64,000 bases of DNA, taken from Pilaira anomala (lineage: Eukaryota > Mucoromycota > Mucoromycetes > Mucorales > Mucoraceae). The translations under genes and the position numbers were made by a program. The stretch lies in NCBI GenBank assembly GCA_025716855.1, contig JAIXMQ010000018.1, forward strand, positions 434,001 to 498,000, given 5' to 3'. A model generated the notes under the pieces. The model was not told where the DNA came from. It made no database searches and saw only the letters and a program-made list of their open reading frames with translations. This document shows, one piece after another, positions 22,601-36,700 of this stretch; the first letter of the stretch is position 1, and each line of letters opens with the position of its first letter.

Positions 22601-25600
22601 TAAAGCTCTTCTCTCTTCAATATCATGATCAGCCATCTCCTGTTGAAATCGAGTAGCTACTGTCTCTCTTAAGCCTGGATCGACCAAGTACTTTAATGAT
22701 CTGGGTTCACTCATATCTCCATTTCGCTTCTTGAAATCATAAAACGTACCCACCTGTTCAAATGGATTCGCACCTGGATCAAGATAAAGGGTAGTTCGGT
22801 TGGTGAGTTTAGCTCTTTTAGCAAGCTCTGCGTCTGGATCTGGAAATAATTTAGATAACATCCTTTGAACCTTTTCTAAAGCACCGTGTTGTTCTTTAGG
22901 TACTTTGGAAGAGACCAAGACAGGTTCATGATGATCTCCTGCTTCGTTCATGAATTCTCTTACAATGTTCTTTTGAACGGAAAGGACGAGGTTACTTGGA
23001 ATGTTGGTCACGTCCAGTTCCTTGGGTTTGGATTTAAAGTATCGGTAAATGTTCCAGCGACTCACGACGGTCTTTTTGTCCAGTTCGTTTTCGGTCTTTT
23101 GCATGAAATGAAGGATTTGGTTTCGTCGTTTGTCGTCTTCGGCAATTTCAAAGTTTTCCATTAATACTGCAATAAACATATTGACCAATACAACTAAATA
23201 ATAGAATAAGTATATAAATAAACATGGTTTTTTTAATAGAAAAAACTTACAGTTGGAAAATGCAAACCAAAATACTAAAAAGAGTGCATAAATTGCACTG
23301 TTTCCATTGGTAGATCCTGCTTCCATCACATTATAAAGCACGGTAGTCCAATCTTCACCTGAAAAAAGCTACATAAAAAAAAAAAAAAAGGAATAAGTCA
23401 TTTCTAATCAGCAATGCTATCTTTTTTTTTTAAAAAAAATTACTTACTTGATATAAGCTGACAAATGAGTTGTAAACTGAAAAGAATCGCATTTCTTCAC
23501 CTGACTCAGTAGTTACAGCACCCTCAAATAATTGATATGCCTATATAAAAAAAAAGAATAAGATTCGATTCTACGTCAATATTCATGTGAGTTAAAAAGA
23601 CTTACGATAATTGCAGTGATCAAAGTAGCTAATACGATGAAAAAAGATAAATTGATCAAACCATGTAAACTACCCAAGACACGAGACATTAAAGCTCTTA
23701 AACGAGGTACAGCAACAACCAATCGATAGATTCTCAGCACTTGAAATCCAGAAAGCCAGATATAAACCAATTCATGCTGTCTGACAGGAGGAATTTGAAT
23801 GATACAAGTAACAAGGGCAATGATTAAATCCGTAGAATTCATTCTACTTTTAAAAAACCCTTTCAAGTCATGAATTTGATTTATCAAACGTAAAAAGATC
23901 TCAAACAAGAAGGCTAAAGAGAAAGCAACCTCAGCTGCACGAAGTGAAGCCATTTCTTGTTCGGACATACTATTGTTCTTTGAAGCCATACAGAGTAAAT
24001 CTCCAATGACCATCAAGATCCAAAAAGGTTTTGTGTAATAGATAAATGTGTTCAATCGAGAAGTGCGTCTCTTTTGTTGTTGTTGCTTTTGAATCATATC
24101 ATCTCCATTGTACGCCCAGCCTTCTTCACTATCATCGTCAGCTAGAACAGGTCTTGCGTTTGAACTTGTAAAGGCAGAGTGTTGTGAATCTTCTCTTACT
24201 TTTGCAAACATTTCTGTAATGACTGCAATAAATAAATTAATCAACCAAAAGTTCATGACGATCACAATAATAATAAAGTAAAGACAGGCAATAAAGTATT
24301 CGGCATCCATCATATCGTACATACGATCTGTCCATGATTGTACTGTATTATATAATATTTAGTATAAAATTTCAAAGGATATTTTAAAACTTACCACCAG
24401 TAATGATCATCACAAGTAACATGGATTCAAATATATTATCAAAACTAATTGTACCGTCAAATGGGTTTTCTGTTTCTTCACATATTAAACCGTTTTCACA
24501 AATAAATCCTTTGGACCAAGGTCCTGATTCACCGCTACTTAAACGATAGGCTACAACTTGACCTGTGCCTGGGTCCACGTATCCGCCACAGTATTGACTT
24601 AATTCCACTTTATTTGAAGGATCAATAGGATCTACAAGAGATATATATATATGGTTGAATTAATATGTTTAAAACTTTCAATGCAAAAAAAAAAAAAAAA
24701 AAAGGTGACTCTTTCTTACCGTACCAAACACAATGTCTTTTAAAAGAACCTTTAAAAGACTGAACACCTATAATGCTATACAAGATAAATTTAAGGTTAT
24801 TATGCATTTTACATCAAACTATGTAAACAAATAAACAAATATAATACTTTACGCGAAAATTACGAAAAAGAACAAGACAAAGAACAAAACATTGACCAAT
24901 AAGGGAGCTGCTTTTTTCAAACTATTCAAAATCACTTTACTGCCATCAGTTAAATTTAATAAACGTAGTAAAATCAATGCAGAGAGCATTTTGAATACAA
25001 GTATACGTCTATTCAGATCGTCTACAATACTTTGTTCTGTAATTAATAAAGCGAAATCAATCCAGTATGAAATAATCGAGACGAAATCAATTCGGTTCCA
25101 ACTATGTCGAAGAAAAGCTGTCTTGGAGTTCTTCTTTGGGTTTAGGAATAAACCATAGACAACCATACGGCATAACATGAATAGTCTATATGTATTGTTT
25201 TATAAGTAAGTAAATAAATAATGAAAATTAAAAAATAATAATACTTGCGTGTAAATCGAGAATATAACAAGTAAGGTGTATTGATTCCAAGTATGTTCCC
25301 ATTTCTTTTGTGGTTCAGGGTTTGCTTCAACACCCCAACCCACTGCCATTAATGTTGCACCATGTAAAACGAGTAATAACATCATGATGGTCTCAAACCA
25401 TTTCCAACATAGAATATTAGCTAAACATAATCGAATTGGATTTCTAGGTGAAAGTAATTTAAAACTATATCCACTTAATTGAATATATTCTTTTGTATCC
25501 TTTTCTTCTGGATTTAGATAATATGATGTTGAATGAGTTAAGGTCGTATGGGTTGGTTCAGGTAATAAATTCGAGTTATTTGTTGACTTTGGTTTACTCA

Positions 25601-26381
25601 TAGGTATCATTTCATTTAGAAGTGAAGAGGTATCTGAATCAATATCATTGGATTGTTCTGGTGTAATAATAGTAGATGGTTGTTGTTGCTGCTGATGATG
25701 ATGATGAGGCTGAGTACTAACATTAGTTGTAGTAGCAACATTTTGACTATCACTATTGTTATTATGTACATTAATGACTCTTTTCGATACTCTACGTATG
25801 GATCTAGAAAGTCTTTTGATAATAGCAGATTTATCAAAATGAATTACTTTATTTAATCTTCTTGTCCTTTGATCAATTTCAGGATCTATAATAGCAGGCT
25901 CATAATGCTTTGAACTTCTTTGAAAGCTAGATCTATTTGATCTTTCTTGTTGTAAAGGGTGATTATAAGTTTGATCATCAAATCCAGAGACAGAAGAAGC
26001 GTTTATTGTTAATCGAGCAGTATCCGAGAAATCGTCAGTTTCATCGTTATTATTGTTATCCAATTCAATCATAATAGCAGGTGGTAGTGGTGGTGGAGGA
26101 GGAGGAGGAGTAAATTTAGGAGTTCTTCTTTCTTGTTCAAACTCGGTTATAAAATCATCTATACTAACTGGTAGTTTCTTTTGGGTATATCTACGTTGAA
26201 TATCTGGACTACTTGTCTTTCTAGAACTAAAAGACATGAATGAGCTACCTTCTTGTTGTGAATCATCATCTTGAATCTCGTTCTCTACTTTGGCATTCTC
26301 ACCAAGTAAGTTCTCATTCATTTCTCTATATCGACTCTTTGACACATTTTTATTACTTTTTGATTTTCTTACTGAAAGCAT
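19636..26381 (-). CDS. CCH1: Cch1-type voltage-gated calcium channel alpha subunit
   Basis: Eleven exons on the minus strand: 26381-25249, 25185-24853, 24775-24720, 24631-24395, 24342-23606, 23540-23448, 23368-23251, 23193-20286, 20210-20068, 19996-19876, 19792-19636; 2011 aa, the usual length for Cch1. Four ion-channel repeats are visible after a Ser/Asn-rich N-terminus: I from FKLLSPRNPIRLCLANILCW, II from FWILMVIGDLLCM, III from WKSIIFLTTITCCVLANVVL, IV from FYKFMTLIVSLNILFL. Pore loops read ITGVQSW (I), FSGEDW (II), CSGEGW (III) and STGEGW (IV). An EF-hand-like helix pair follows repeat IV (IWASVDTERTGYVRPNQYM). In yeast Cch1 with Mid1 mediates Ca2+ entry. Intron 1 uses a GC donor (see findings). 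The start at 26381 follows an A-rich leader; a later Met (NENLLGEN context) is an alternative. Confidence 0.92.
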
Positions 26382-26789
26382 AACATAAATAATGAAAAAA
26401 AAAAAAAATGAAAGGGGTAAAGTCTTTTTTAAATAAATTGCCCTATAAATAGCTTCGTTTTTCGAACATTTCAAGGGAAAAAAAGTCAAACTTTAATGTT
26501 TAACAAATAGCCTAGTATGATTGGCGGATCATATGGACTTTTGTTTTTGAAAAAAAAAAAAAAAAAAAAAAAAAAAGCCTTTAAAATCTTAAAAGTTGTT
26601 ATTCTACTTTTCTACTTTAATACACATAAATAAAAACAATCTTCTTTATACTCTACCTTTTCTGTTTGTTTATATATTTGACTGTATACATACGTGACGC
26701 GTAAGAGATTCATATATCATCATTTTTAATCATTATTTATATTTATCTGCTTTTTTATTTTACAGGTAGCATAGAGTTCGATAGCAAGA
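26382..26789. promoter_or_regulatory. Divergent promoter between CCH1 and URA2
   Basis: A 408-bp gap between two head-to-head genes, with an A-run at 26549-26576 and T-rich leader sequence before each ATG. TTTTACAG|GTAGC just before 26790 resembles an acceptor, so a 5' UTR intron in URA2 is possible, but I cannot assign its donor. Confidence 0.5.
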
Positions 26790-29700
26790 ATGACATCAAA
26801 TTATTCTATTCCTTCTGTTAATTCTGCTGGAATGGCTCATACGCTTCGTACAGGTCCACTTATTCCTGCTCCAGCTGCGAATGCTACTCCGCTTCCTTCT
26901 ATCTCACCACGCTCTCCTTCTGAACCTCATCGTCCTGTTACAGCCTATGATGATAAAGACGTTACAACTGCCACATTATTATTAAAAGATGGATCTAGTT
27001 ATCAAGGTATTTCTTTTGGATCTGAGAAAAAGAGTATTTCTGGTGAATGTGTTTTTCAAACAGGTAAAAAAAAAATACATATAATATAATATAATACATT
27101 ACTTATAGATCAATTTTAGGTATGGTGGGTTATCCTGAATCCTTAACAGATCCATCTTATCGTGGGCAAATTCTAGTCTTGACTTTCCCATTAATTGGTA
27201 ATTATGGCGTTCCATCACGTACTGAATTAGACGCCATCTGTAAAGATATTCCAAAATATTTTGAATCGGATAAAATTCATATCGCCGGTTTAATTGTGGG
27301 AAATTATGCAAAAGATTATTCACATTATTTAGCTACTTCTTCACTTGCAACTTGGCTTAAAGAAAATGATATTCCTGCACTTTATGGTATTGATACACGC
27401 GCTATGACCAAAAAGATACGTACTCAAGGTGTTCTCTTGGCTAAAATCCTTTTCCCTAAATCCATTGCTCATTCTACTTTGGCTTCCGCTGCCTCTGCTT
27501 TAGGTTTATCGACCGAGGAATCTCATCATTTACCTGACTCAGAACGTTGGATGATAAATTATCAAAACGTAGATTGGGTTGATCCAAATATACATAATTT
27601 AGTGGCTCAAGTATCTATCAAGGAACCCAAAATTTATTCTCCTGATCCTTCAAAAGCTATCAAAACTCCTGCAGGTCGTACCTTACGTATTATTGCCGTA
27701 GATATCGGTATGAAATACAATCAAATTCGTTGCTTTGTTTATCGTGGCGTGGAACTTAAAGTTGTACCTTGGGATTATGACTTTAATCAGGAACCCATTG
27801 ACTCTTATGATGGCCTTTTCCTCTCGAACGGACCGGGTGATCCTACCACAATCGATATCACAATTCAACATACACGTACTTATCTCCAAAACCTTAAAAA
27901 ACCTGTATTTGGTATCTGTTTAGGACATCAAGTCATGGCACTTGCCACTGGTGCTAAAACACTTAAAATGAAGTACGGTAATCGTGGACAAAACATCCCT
28001 TGTACAAACTTACTCTCAGGTCGTTGTTACATTACTTCTCAAAACCATGGTTATGCTGTAGATGCTACTTCTTTATCTCCAGAGTATCAAGAACTCTTTA
28101 TTAACGCAAATGATCAATCGAATGAAGGTGTGATTCATAAATCACTTCCTATTTTCTCTGTACAGTTTCATCCTGAATCTACTCCAGGTCCTCGTGATAC
28201 TGAATTTCTTTTCGATGTCTTTTTAAATAGTGTCAAGGAATCAATCGAAAAGAAACAATTGGTACCTATTCAAATGCCCGGTGGCGATATCAAAGAAAAT
28301 GAGAACAAGCATCCTCGCGTACATGTGAATAAAGTGCTTGTATTAGGATCTGGTGGACTTTCGATTGGTCAAGCAGGTGAATTTGATTATTCCGGTTCTC
28401 AAGCGATCAAGGCCTTAAAAGAAGAAGGTATCTATACTGTCTTGATCAATCCAAATATTGCAACCATTCAAACCTCAAAGGGGTTAGCCGATAAAGTCTA
28501 TTTCTTACCCGTAACTCCTGAATATGTTCGAAAAGTAATTCAATATGAAAAACCAGATGGTATCTATGTCACGTTTGGTGGACAAACTGCACTTAGTGTG
28601 GGTATTGCTTTAAAGGATGAATTTGAAGGTCTAGGTGTAAAAGTACTTGGTACTCAAATCGATACCATCATTACGACAGAAGATCGTGATTTATTTAATG
28701 AAGCACTTGCTCAGATTAATGAAAAGAGTGCACCCGCTTCCTCTGCTATCACAATCGATGAAGCTCTTGAGGCTGCCAATCGAATTGGATATCCCGTCAT
28801 TTGTCGTGCTGCTTATGCTCTTGGAGGTCTTGGATCTGGGTTCGCTGATAATGATCAGGAATTAGTCGCACTTTGTAATAAAGCATTTGCTACTTCTCCT
28901 CAGGTCTTGATTGAAAAATCCATGAAGGGATGGAAGGAAATCGAGTATGAGGTTGTGCGTGATTGTCGTGATAATTGTATTACTGTATGTAATATGGAGA
29001 ATTTTGATCCACTTGGTATTCATACGGGTGATTCCATTGTCATTGCCCCTTCTCAAACTTTATCTGATGACGATTATAATATGCTTCGTACCACTGCTGT
29101 GAATGTGATTCGTCATTTAGGTGTAGTAGGTGAATGTAATATTCAATACGCTTTAAATCCTTTTAGTAAAGAATATTGTATTATTGAAGTCAATGCTCGT
29201 CTCTCTCGTTCGTCAGCTCTTGCCTCAAAAGCAACTGGTTATCCTCTTGCTTTTGTTGCGGCTAAGCTTGGTTTAGGTATCCCTTTAAATGAAATTAGAA
29301 ATAGCGTAACACGAGTCACTTGTGCTTGTTTTGAACCCTCTCTTGATTATGTCGTTGTCAAGATTCCTCGTTGGGATCTCAAGAAATTCAACCGTGTCAG
29401 TACTGCTCTTTCTTCTTCTATGAAATCAGTAGGTGAAGTCATGGCCATTGGTAGAACATTTGAAGAAACAATGCAAAAGGCAATTCGTGCAATTGATGGT
29501 AACTTTGTTGGATTTAGTGAAGTAAGTTGGTATTAAAAGCTAAAAAAAAAAAAGAAAAAAAAAAAAGAAACTCATCATTGGTCTTAAATTTAGAATGATT
29601 TTGTAAGTGACGAAGATATTGATTTCGAATTGACAAACCCTTCAGATCAACGTCTATTTGCTATCGCTAATGCCATGACAAAAGGATACACAGTAGACAA

Positions 29701-32700
29701 GATTTGGGAAATGACCAATATCGACAAATGGTTCTTGAACAAGTTACAACATATTGTCTCATTAGGATCTCGTCTAGATAACTTTAATAAATCAAATATA
29801 CCTGGTAACTTGATTCGATCAGCTAAACAACTCGGGTTCTCTGATAGACAAATTGCACAGCATCTTAACAGTAATGAATTGGCTGTACGTAGATTACGTC
29901 AAGAATATGGTGTCACACCTTTTGTTAAACAAATTGATACAGTAGCGGCCGAATTTCCCGCCTTTACAAATTATCTTTACATGACTTATAATGCAGTAGA
30001 GCATGATGTTGAGTTCAATGATAATGGTGTGATGGTATTAGGATCTGGTGTTTATCGTATCGGTTCATCTGTAGAATTTGATTGGTGTGCGGTGCGTGCA
30101 ATTCGTACGATTCGTGAACAAGGTCTCAAGACAGTCATGGTAAACTATAATCCGGAAACTGTATCTACTGATTATGATGAAGCAGATCGTCTTTATTTTG
30201 AAAATATCAATTTAGAGCGTATCTTGGATATTTATGAGATTGAAAAATCTTCTGGTGTATTAATGGCAATGGGAGGTCAAACACCGAATAATATCGCTTT
30301 ACCGCTTTACAGACAAAATGTGAAGGTCTTGGGCACTTCACCGGAAATGATTGATAATGCTGAAAATCGATACAAATTCTCTCGTATGTGTGATAGTATT
30401 GGTGTAGATCAACCTCAATGGAAGGAATTGACAAGCTATGAAGAAGCAGAAATCTTTTGTGAGAATGTTGGATTCCCTGTGCTTGTTAGACCTTCTTATG
30501 TTCTTTCTGGTGCGGCTATGAACGTTGTTTTCTCAAAAGATGATCTTGCTGCCTATCTAAGAGAAGCGGCTGCTGTCTCTCGCGATCACCCTGTAGTCAT
30601 CACAAAGTATATTGAAGAAGCGAAAGAAGTGGATATGGACGCAGTTGCACTCGATGGTAAATTGATCATGCACGTTATTTCTGAACACGTTGAAAATGCA
30701 GGTGTTCATTCGGGTGACGCTACACTTGTTTTACCTCCTCAGGATTTGGATCCTGAAACGATTCGTAAAATTGAAGTTGCTACAGCTAAAATCGGTCGCG
30801 CTCTCAACATTACGGGCCCTTTCAATATTCAATTTATTGCAAAAAATAATGAAATTAAAGTCATTGAATGTAATGTACGTGCCGCACGTTCTTCACCATT
30901 TGTTTCTAAAGTCACGGGTATTGATTTGATTGAGATGGCTACTCTTGCTATGTTGGGACTCCCTGTTACACCCTACCCCAAGATATCGATGCCTAAGGAT
31001 TATGTGGGTATTAAAGTACCTCAATTCTCTTTCAGCCGTCTCTCGGGTGCAGATCCTATCCTGGGTGTTGAAATGGCTTCTACAGGTGAAGTAGCCTGTT
31101 TCGGTAAAGACAAATATCAAGCATACTTGAAGGCACTTCTAGCTACAGGTCTCACTTTGCCTAAAAAGAATATTCTGTTTTCTATTGGTTCTTATAAAGA
31201 AAAGCAAGAGTTATTACCTTCTGTTCGTAAATTACATCAAAGAGGCTATAACATCTTTGCCACTACTGGTACTGCTGATTTTATTTCAGAGCATGATATT
31301 CCTGTTAAGCATCTGGATACCTTGGACGCTGAAACGGATGATCAAATCAAAGCCGAATATTCGCTTCAGCAACATTTATCTAATAACATGATTGACTTGT
31401 ATATTAACTTACCTTCTCGTAACCGATTCCGTCGTCCTGCTTCTTATATGTCCAAGGGGTACCGCTCACGTCGTATGGCTGTAGATTACTCTGTTCCTCT
31501 TTTGACAAATGTCAAATGTGCCAAACTCTTTATTGAAGCACTTGCACGAAATAAGGATACAGGTATCTTGAGTATTGATTATAAGACGTCCCATACACAA
31601 GCGAATTTACCTGGTTTGTTTAATATAAACACTTATTTGGAAAGCTGTGAAGAGTTTGATACAGTCTCTAAGGCCTCTTTGTCTGCTGGTTTCACTACTA
31701 TTTCAGTCTTTGGAAAGGATGTAATTAATGACTCTAGTTTAGATAAATTAAGTGATATTGCTCGAAAGGCTAGTCATACCGATTACTTGTTGAACGTAAC
31801 AGCTACAGCTGAAAATGCGGCTGAAGTGGGTAACTATGCTTCCGACGCTGCGGCTGTTTATATCAATACAGATCGTATTGGATCTGGAAAGGTCTCTGTG
31901 TTTGATTCGGTCTTTTCTTCTTGGCTTGGATCTCAATTGATTGTGGCAGATGCAAAAGGCACTGATCTTGCTTCTATTTTATTATTGGCGTCACTTCATA
32001 ACCGTGTGGTTCATGTAACCAATGTAATGAGTAAAGGCGATCTGGCTTTGATTAGGATGAGTAAGAAAAAAGGGTTATCTGTAACTTGTGATGTCGCTAT
32101 CTATTCTCTTTTCTTTACTTCAGAAGAGTTCAATAACACAAAATTACTGCCTATCAAGAAAGAGCAAGATGCATTATGGAAGAATTTGGATGTAGTAGAT
32201 TGTTTTACTATAGGCTCTGTACCTCGTAAATTAGCGACTGAATTGGGTCATCAAGTGGATGCTACTGCCGGTATTTATGAAGCTTTACCTTTACTTTTAA
32301 CAGCTGTATCTGAAGGTCGTTTGACAATTAAGGATATACAGGAACGTCTTTATGACCATCCTAGATCTATCTTTGGTATATCTGCTCAACCTGATACATC
32401 TATTGAAATTATTGTAGACCGAAAGATGCCTTGGTCTCAACAAAAGTCTTGGTCTCCTCTTACCGGTCGCATTGTTTCTGGATCCGTTGAGCGTGTTGTT
32501 TTGAATGAGACGACCATGTTTATGGATGGAAACTTTGCCAGTAATGACTTGCTTGGTCGTGATGTTTCGCTTCAAGCACAAGCAGTGAAATCAAACAAGG
32601 AAGCAGTACAAAAGCCGACTAAGCAACAAGAGGTACCAATAGAACAAACTGAGGAAAGCTTTAGAGATCTTGAAAATACAGCTGTCAAGGAAGATCGTGC

Positions 32701-33742
32701 TCCTCGCACATCGGATCCAGTTCGTTTAGCAGGTTCAGTTAATCAACAGTTAGTCTCTCTTCAACCCCCTCGTTACGAAATTTCTGCTTCACTTGCTCGC
32801 GTTGTAAGTCGTTCACCCTTTTATCGTAAACATATCTTACGTTCTGCCCAGTTTGATCGTGAAGATCTTCATCTTTTATTTGGTGTTGCTCATGAGATGC
32901 GTAATTTGGTCGAACTCTACGGCTCCATTAATTTATTACAAGGACGTGTAATAAGTACCATGTTTTTCGAACCTTCTACGCGTACTTCGAGTTCATTCGA
33001 AGCTGCCATGTATCGTCTTGGAGGTCAAGTTGTTTCAGTAAGTGCAACTACTTCCTCTGTTCAAAAAGGTGAATCTCTGGCAGATACTGTTCGAACACTT
33101 GGTTGTTATGCTGATTTAATTGTCTTGAGACATCCTCAACCTGGAAGTGCTCAAGTGGCTGCAAAGTACAGTAAAGTACCTGTGATTAACGCAGGTGATG
33201 GTATAGGTGAACATCCTACGCAAGCCTTTTTAGATACATTTACAATTCGAGAAGAGTTGGGTACAGTCAATGGTCTGTCAATTACCATGGTGGGAGATCT
33301 TAAAAATGGTCGTACTGTTCACTCTTTGGTCAAGATTCTAGCATACTATCAAGTAACTATTAACTACGTCTGCCCTGATTCTTTAGCTATGCCTAAAGAT
33401 GTAATGGAGGAAGTGGCTGCAGCTGGCATTAAACAAAATGTCTATAATACCTTGGATGAAGTAATTGGTACAACAGATGTACTCTACATGACTCGTATTC
33501 AAAAAGAGCGCTTTGATACTGAAGAAGAATACAACCGTGTCAAGGATGCTTATATTTTGAATAATGATGTTTTGAGTAGAGCTAAATCTCAAATGATTGT
33601 CATGCATCCTCTTCCTCGTGTCAATGAAATCGAACCTGAAGTTGATTTTGATCAAAGAGCAGCTTATTTCCGTCAAATGAGGTATGGTCTCTTTGTCAGG
33701 ATGGCTTTGCTGGCTCTTGTAATGGGTACCCATCGTGGTTAA
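26790..33742 (+). CDS. URA2: Multifunctional carbamoyl-phosphate synthase / aspartate carbamoyltransferase
   Basis: Three exons: 26790-27063, 27120-29521, 29594-33742; 2274 aa. It makes carbamoyl phosphate from glutamine, bicarbonate and ATP, then carbamoyl aspartate, the first steps of UMP synthesis. Domains in order: CPSase small chain with glutaminase site GICLGHQ (nucleophile Cys at about residue 358) and HPEST-type VQFHPES; two ATP-grasp halves of the large chain ([39 protein letters not shown]); an MGS-like allosteric domain (about 1420-1560); a dihydroorotase-like domain; and aspartate carbamoyltransferase, with [20 protein letters not shown] (about 2017-2036) and HPLPRVNEI. The dihydroorotase-like part lacks a visible HxH metal motif ([11 protein letters not shown] in the expected place), as in other fungal Ura2 proteins where this domain is inactive. 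UTP feedback is expected from the family. Intron 2 lies inside the large CPSase chain. Confidence 0.96.
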
Positions 33743-36700
33743 GTTATTTACACTCATATTTATTTCTCTCTACGTATTTTTTTTTTTCAGTCCATCTTTT
33801 TTTAAAATAAAACAATGATTATCACCAGAAACTTAGTTATTTGACATCACTTTTGTAGATCGAGTTCCTTAATTATTTAATGTATCTTTAACTACTACTT
33901 GGCGCTTTATTGGATTAAATATACCCATCATCTAAGTCTGATGTACTGGTTACATACAAACCGGTTTTTACAAGAACATGTATAAAACCCCAAGAAATAT
34001 CACGGTTTTTCTAAGATTATTATCAGAAAGCTTGCGCTACAACAGTGTTATGAATTATATTCCTGAACTAACTATTATATACCTATTCAGAAGCATAAAA
34101 TCTGTATTTAGATAGTATAGCGTGATAAATTTGGTTAGTAGTATCCAGGTATCTACACTGTGATTTACACTAAAATAATAAGCTTGCAGTTGCAAACAAG
34201 ATAAATATGGCGAGATATATATTAAATGGTGCTAATTTCGGAGACTTTGACTGATTATAAACTTGTATTCTCAGGTTCCTTTACTTTATTTTATTTTCTC
34301 AAATATCTGTGAAAGCATATAAGCAGCAGTTGACACCATAACTTATCGTTTTCTGCAAACAAATATGAATATGATATTTGATATTCAAAATAAAAATTCT
34401 GGGATTATGATGAATAGTTAATCTTTTGAGAGACTCATTTTAACAACTAAATCGGGCTGTAAACCTTATTCTTCGCAGAATGCATCTAGTAGTAGTTTGT
34501 TTTTACTGCTTTTATCGTTATTTGTCCCAAAAATCATAAATTATGTCGTCAAAGAAGATTTCATATCATTAGGAGATGAATGGATTTAGTTAAGAAAATA
34601 AAAAAGAATCTATTCATATTCAACATTTTAGTTATATAATCGTAAATCAAGACTCTAAAAGCATAAATTACCTACTAAAAATAGGTACTTTAAAGTATTT
34701 AAAATCTAAACATCAAAATATTTTCCAGTCGGCGGGGAATGTTCAGCGTGACATTACAAAGAAAGTAACTCTTACTTTTACTTTGAGTTCAGTCATGAGT
34801 GTATTTAACCAAATGATAATAATAATAACAAATGCCTTTTAATTTAAAAAAAAACACAAGTTAGATGTTAGATTTTAAGAACTTCTTTGTACGCCGTGTA
34901 AATCATCCGTGTAACAGTACTACCTGGTTATCAGATTTAAACGAAACTAAAAAGATCTTTGCCCTCCGAAAAAACCTTTAGATTATTTAAAAAAAAAAAG
35001 ATTAAATAGACGAACTTGCATTAAGCTTGTATCACCTGATTATCTGCAAACTATAAATGATCTGCAGATGTTTTTTTAGGCGTAACCGAATGCATATCAA
35101 CAGCTTGTCTACATCCAAGAATTAATTTAAAAGTATATATTTATTCAATATATTTATTTTCAGAGTGAAAGAATTCTTTAGGCCCAATGTAAATAGTTGG
35201 TACTTTTAAAAATGAAAAGAAATTTAGTCCAAAAAATTATTCACTGCATGCATTTGAAAAATCAGATTAAATCTGTCAATTAAAATTTTTATTCACTCTA
35301 TCCACATATATATATGCAAAATTAAAGTTATCCGGTATTATGCAACACATATTTTTAATAAGTTTTAAGAAAGTTTAAACGAAGTGATATATATATACAA
35401 AGTTTTTTTAAATAGTTAAGGAGATGGCGTCAGCGAAAATAAAGAAGATTCTACTTTTATTATGCTCTTACAATACGGTCGAAGCTTGTTCAGGCTGAAA
35501 TGAAACTTGGAAATGGATTTTTAAGATGATTTACGCGTATGAAAAAAAGTGAAATTATAGGTATTTTTGTTGAGTGAGAAGTAATACAGGTCAAAAAAAA
35601 AGTTTATGGCATGATTATTTGGCGATTAAAATATTTTTTTTAGACAAATACAGAGAACAGGAACATTCGATTTTTTTTTTACTCAAGTTTCTTTATGAAA
35701 TGGTTACTAAATTGAGATTAACGCGGCTACCATTATTGTTATTATTACTTTTCCAATTCCGGAAAATATGGTTCAGTTTCATAATTTAGTTAGTAACTCA
35801 AACCGTGGGGTTAGTTATTTATATCTAAGATCTTGGGTTTATTGCTTTTTTTTTTTTTTTTTTTTTTTGTTAAAGATATATTATGACATTAAGCAGTTAT
35901 GAAATAATAAAAATAAGCACATCAGTTATGAAAGAGCAAGTGAATAGTTTTTAGCATAAAAAGAAAGGGAAGCAAATGAAAACTACAACAATTTATTACA
36001 TGTCTTGGCTCTATCTAAGATCTGATAACAAAGGAAGAAAAATCTTCCTCTAGAACACGGGCATGGGGGGTGTTAAACATATTAAAAAAAAAACGGAAAT
36101 TGAAAACAATTGAATATGATCAACATGTATTGAGCTATCTTTAAAAGGTATTTTACCCCCAAAAAATAATCTTGATCAAATTGTAAACAGTGATTGTTAA
36201 ACTAATTTGAATATACTGAGAGAATAACTTTATTAAGAGAAAATTTGGAGTAAAATAAAAAAATAATAGCTATACGTGATGTTTGATGCAGTAGAATAAA
36301 AAAGTAATTCGGAACGCTATAAACAAATATATTAGAGTTTTGATAATATGAGCGATCTTTGATGTTTATAATTAAATTACATATATCAAAAAAAAAAAGG
36401 ATCTGATAAGATTATATGATGTTGTAAAAAATGGGGAATGATCAAATGGTTTTTTTTTTAAGTTTCACAACAGAAACTCCCATCGTCGTGTTTTAAAGAA
36501 TCAATTTTTTATCAGATCTAATGCGTTGTCATGTGTGATGATTAAGAAAAGATCTGATAACACGGTGCATCCTTTTTTTTTTGCATTGTGATTTAGATAA
36601 CTGGGGGGAACGCAGGATAATTAATTTATACTAAATATTTTTTTTTAGTATTATAAAAGTTATCTGATCTTTATAAATATATATTTGATAAAGAATTCCC

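Noticed and set aside
23194..23250. Reading straight through 57 nt in the Cch1 repeat II S6 region
   Set aside because: The stretch is in frame, but has a perfect GTAAGT donor and TTTAG acceptor. Removing it restores SNFVLVNMFIAVLMENFE; keeping it disrupts S6.
26382..26489. N-terminal extension of Cch1 to an upstream Met at 26489
   Set aside because: It would translate the A-run leader as poly-Phe and adjoining 5' UTR-like sequence; the Met at 26381 after the A-rich leader is more plausible.
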